A stretch of DNA of 64,000 nt, from contig NZ_CP086615.1 of assembly GCF_020883455.1 (NCBI RefSeq), positions 3,588,501 through 3,652,500 of the forward strand, written 5' to 3'. The stretch comes from Spiribacter halobius. Its GTDB lineage: Bacteria > Pseudomonadota > Gammaproteobacteria > Nitrococcales > Nitrococcaceae. A program made the position numbers and the translations under genes. The notes beneath the pieces are model-generated. The model did not search any database, was not told the origin of the DNA, and saw nothing but the letters and a program-made list of their open reading frames with translations. Below are positions 62,980 through 64,000 of this stretch, piece by piece (within the stretch, counting starts at the first letter, position 1; each line of letters begins with the position of its first letter).

Positions 62980-64000
62980 CCGCCGAGGCGGTGGAGGCAC
63001 CCACCCTGCGCACGCCGCAGGGCTTCGCCGCCGCCGTGCTCGCCTGGTTCGAGCGACACGGCCGACACGACCTGCCCTGGCAGCACCCGGCCACCCCGTA
63101 CCGGGTATGGGTTTCGGAGGTCATGCTCCAGCAGACCCAGGTGGCTACGGTGCTGCCCTACTTCGAGCGCTTCATGGCCCGCTTCCCGGACGTTGCAAGC
63201 CTCGCGGCGGCGCCGGTGGACGAGGTGCTGGCACTCTGGGCGGGCCTCGGCTACTACGCGCGGGCCCGTAACCTGCACCGCGCCGCGCGCGAGCTGGTGG
63301 CCGAGCACGGCGGCGAGTTCCCCCGGCGGCGCGAGGCGGTGGAGGCATTGCCCGGCATCGGCCGTTCCACGGCGGGTGCCATCCTCTCCCTGGCGCGCGG
63401 CGAGCGCCACGCGATCCTCGATGGCAACGTGAAGCGCGTCCTGGCGCGCTTCCACGCCGTGCCCGGCTGGCCGGGGGAGGCGACGGTGGCCCGGCGTCTC
63501 TGGACCCTCGCCGAGCGCCATACGCCGCACCGGCGGGCCGCCGAGTACAACCAGGCGATGATGGATCTCGGCGCCACCGTCTGCCGGCGGCGGCCGGACT
63601 GCGGCCGCTGCCCGCTGGCCGGCGGCTGCCTCGCCCGGGTCACCGGCCAGCAGGCTGCCTTCCCGGGCGCACGCCCGAAGCGCGAACGCCCCCTGCGCAG
63701 CACCCGCATGCTGCTGATCCGCGACCAGGGGCGCGTGCTGCTGCTCAGGCGGCCCCCGAGCGGGCTCTGGGGCGGCCTGTGGATCCCGCCCGAGTGCCCA
63801 CCGGACGCGGATCCCGCCGAATGGTGCGAGCGCGAGCTCGGCCTCGGCATCGTGCCGGAACCGCCATGGCCCCGGTTCGAGCATGGCTTCACCCACTTCC
63901 GTCTCGCCATCGAGCCGGTGCCGGCAAGGCTTCGCGGCGGGGGCAGGGCCATGGAGGGGGGAGACCGGCTCTGGTATAACCCCGCCTCGGGACAGCCGCG
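62976..64000 (+). CDS. mutY: A/G-specific adenine glycosylase, 5' part (runs off the window)
   Basis: Removes adenine opposite 8-oxoguanine. The frame starts ATG 62976 inside the AsmA stop and is open to the window end. Motifs: [24 protein letters not shown] with the catalytic Glu in [36 protein letters not shown] with the helix-hairpin-helix and the catalytic Asp in [10 protein letters not shown], and the [4Fe-4S] cysteines in [16 protein letters not shown]. The C-terminal NUDIX-like 8-oxoG-recognition domain has begun ([19 protein letters not shown], in part). The 3' end is missing. Confidence 0.95.
   Translation, partial: MTAEAVEAPTLRTPQGFAAAVLAWFERHGRHDLPWQHPATPYRVWVSEVMLQQTQVATVLPYFERFMARFPDVASLAAAPVDEVLALWAGLGYYARARNLHRAARELVAEHGGEFPRRREAVEALPGIGRSTAGAILSLARGERHAILDGNVKRVLARFHAVPGWPGEATVARRLWTLAERHTPHRRAAEYNQAMMDLGATVCRRRPDCGRCPLAGGCLARVTGQQAAFPGARPKRERPLRSTRMLLIRDQGRVLLLRRPPSGLWGGLWIPPECPPDADPAEWCERELGLGIVPEPPWPRFEHGFTHFRLAIEPVPARLRGGGRAMEGGDRLWYNPASGQP

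Overview
The window is very GC-rich (roughly 70% by eye) and densely coded. The gene families (AmpG, gamma-type exonuclease III, host-attachment protein, the PrkA/YeaH/SpoVR trio, AsmA followed by MutY, a DUF6763-like acidic protein) suggest a gammaproteobacterium, possibly of the halophilic Ectothiorhodospiraceae/Chromatiales group. That placement is inference. The window is chromosomal: I see no phage, integrase, transposase or plasmid genes and no CRISPR array.

Layout. 1-12 kb is housekeeping: icd (partial), a thiolase, endonuclease V, a membrane-anchored response regulator, a Sel1-repeat protein, an AmpG-like permease, trxB plus a glutaredoxin, xthA and an L,D-transpeptidase. 12.1-15.1 kb is the lower cobalamin pathway (cobU-cobT-cobC-cobS). 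15.3-27.6 kb is an iron uptake unit: a Fur-box candidate, an ECF sigma factor and FecR regulator, a siderophore receptor, a FecCD/FecE/FecB-type ABC importer, an FhuF ferric reductase and a heterodimeric ABC half-transporter pair, with no siderophore biosynthesis genes. 27.9-40.4 kb is a minus-strand cobalamin operon that starts at a sigma70-like promoter and a cobalamin riboswitch and reads btuB, an exported CobN, an ExbB-like protein, DUF2149, cobO, cbiB, cobD, btuF, cobQ. BtuDC lie just beyond. 42.3-49 kb holds trmB, thiG, thiS, a tctCBA tricarboxylate transporter, tRNA-Gly(CCC) and an MFS permease. 49.3-53.9 kb is prkA-yeaH-spoVR. 54-64 kb holds a DMT permease, a 61-residue orphan, zntB, marC, modABC, a host-attachment protein, an AsmA protein and the 5' part of mutY.

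Two things stand out. First, the btuB-cobN-exbB-DUF2149 module. This CobN has an N-terminal export signal and a C-terminal membrane anchor, the window holds no CobS/CobT ATPase, and it is followed by an ExbB-like and an ExbD-like (DUF2149) protein. I propose a periplasmic corrinoid chelatase or dechelatase driven by proton motive force instead of ATP. Second, the window is rich in short palindromic DNA of several families. One 180-bp copy sits in frame inside an ABC transporter gene and adds 60 residues. Others supply or surround the stop codons of at least seven genes. A 270-bp MITE-like element with 35-bp terminal repeats and two large internal hairpins lies beside a half copy of another family. 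Heptamer-based inverted repeats form leaders or spacers of several genes.
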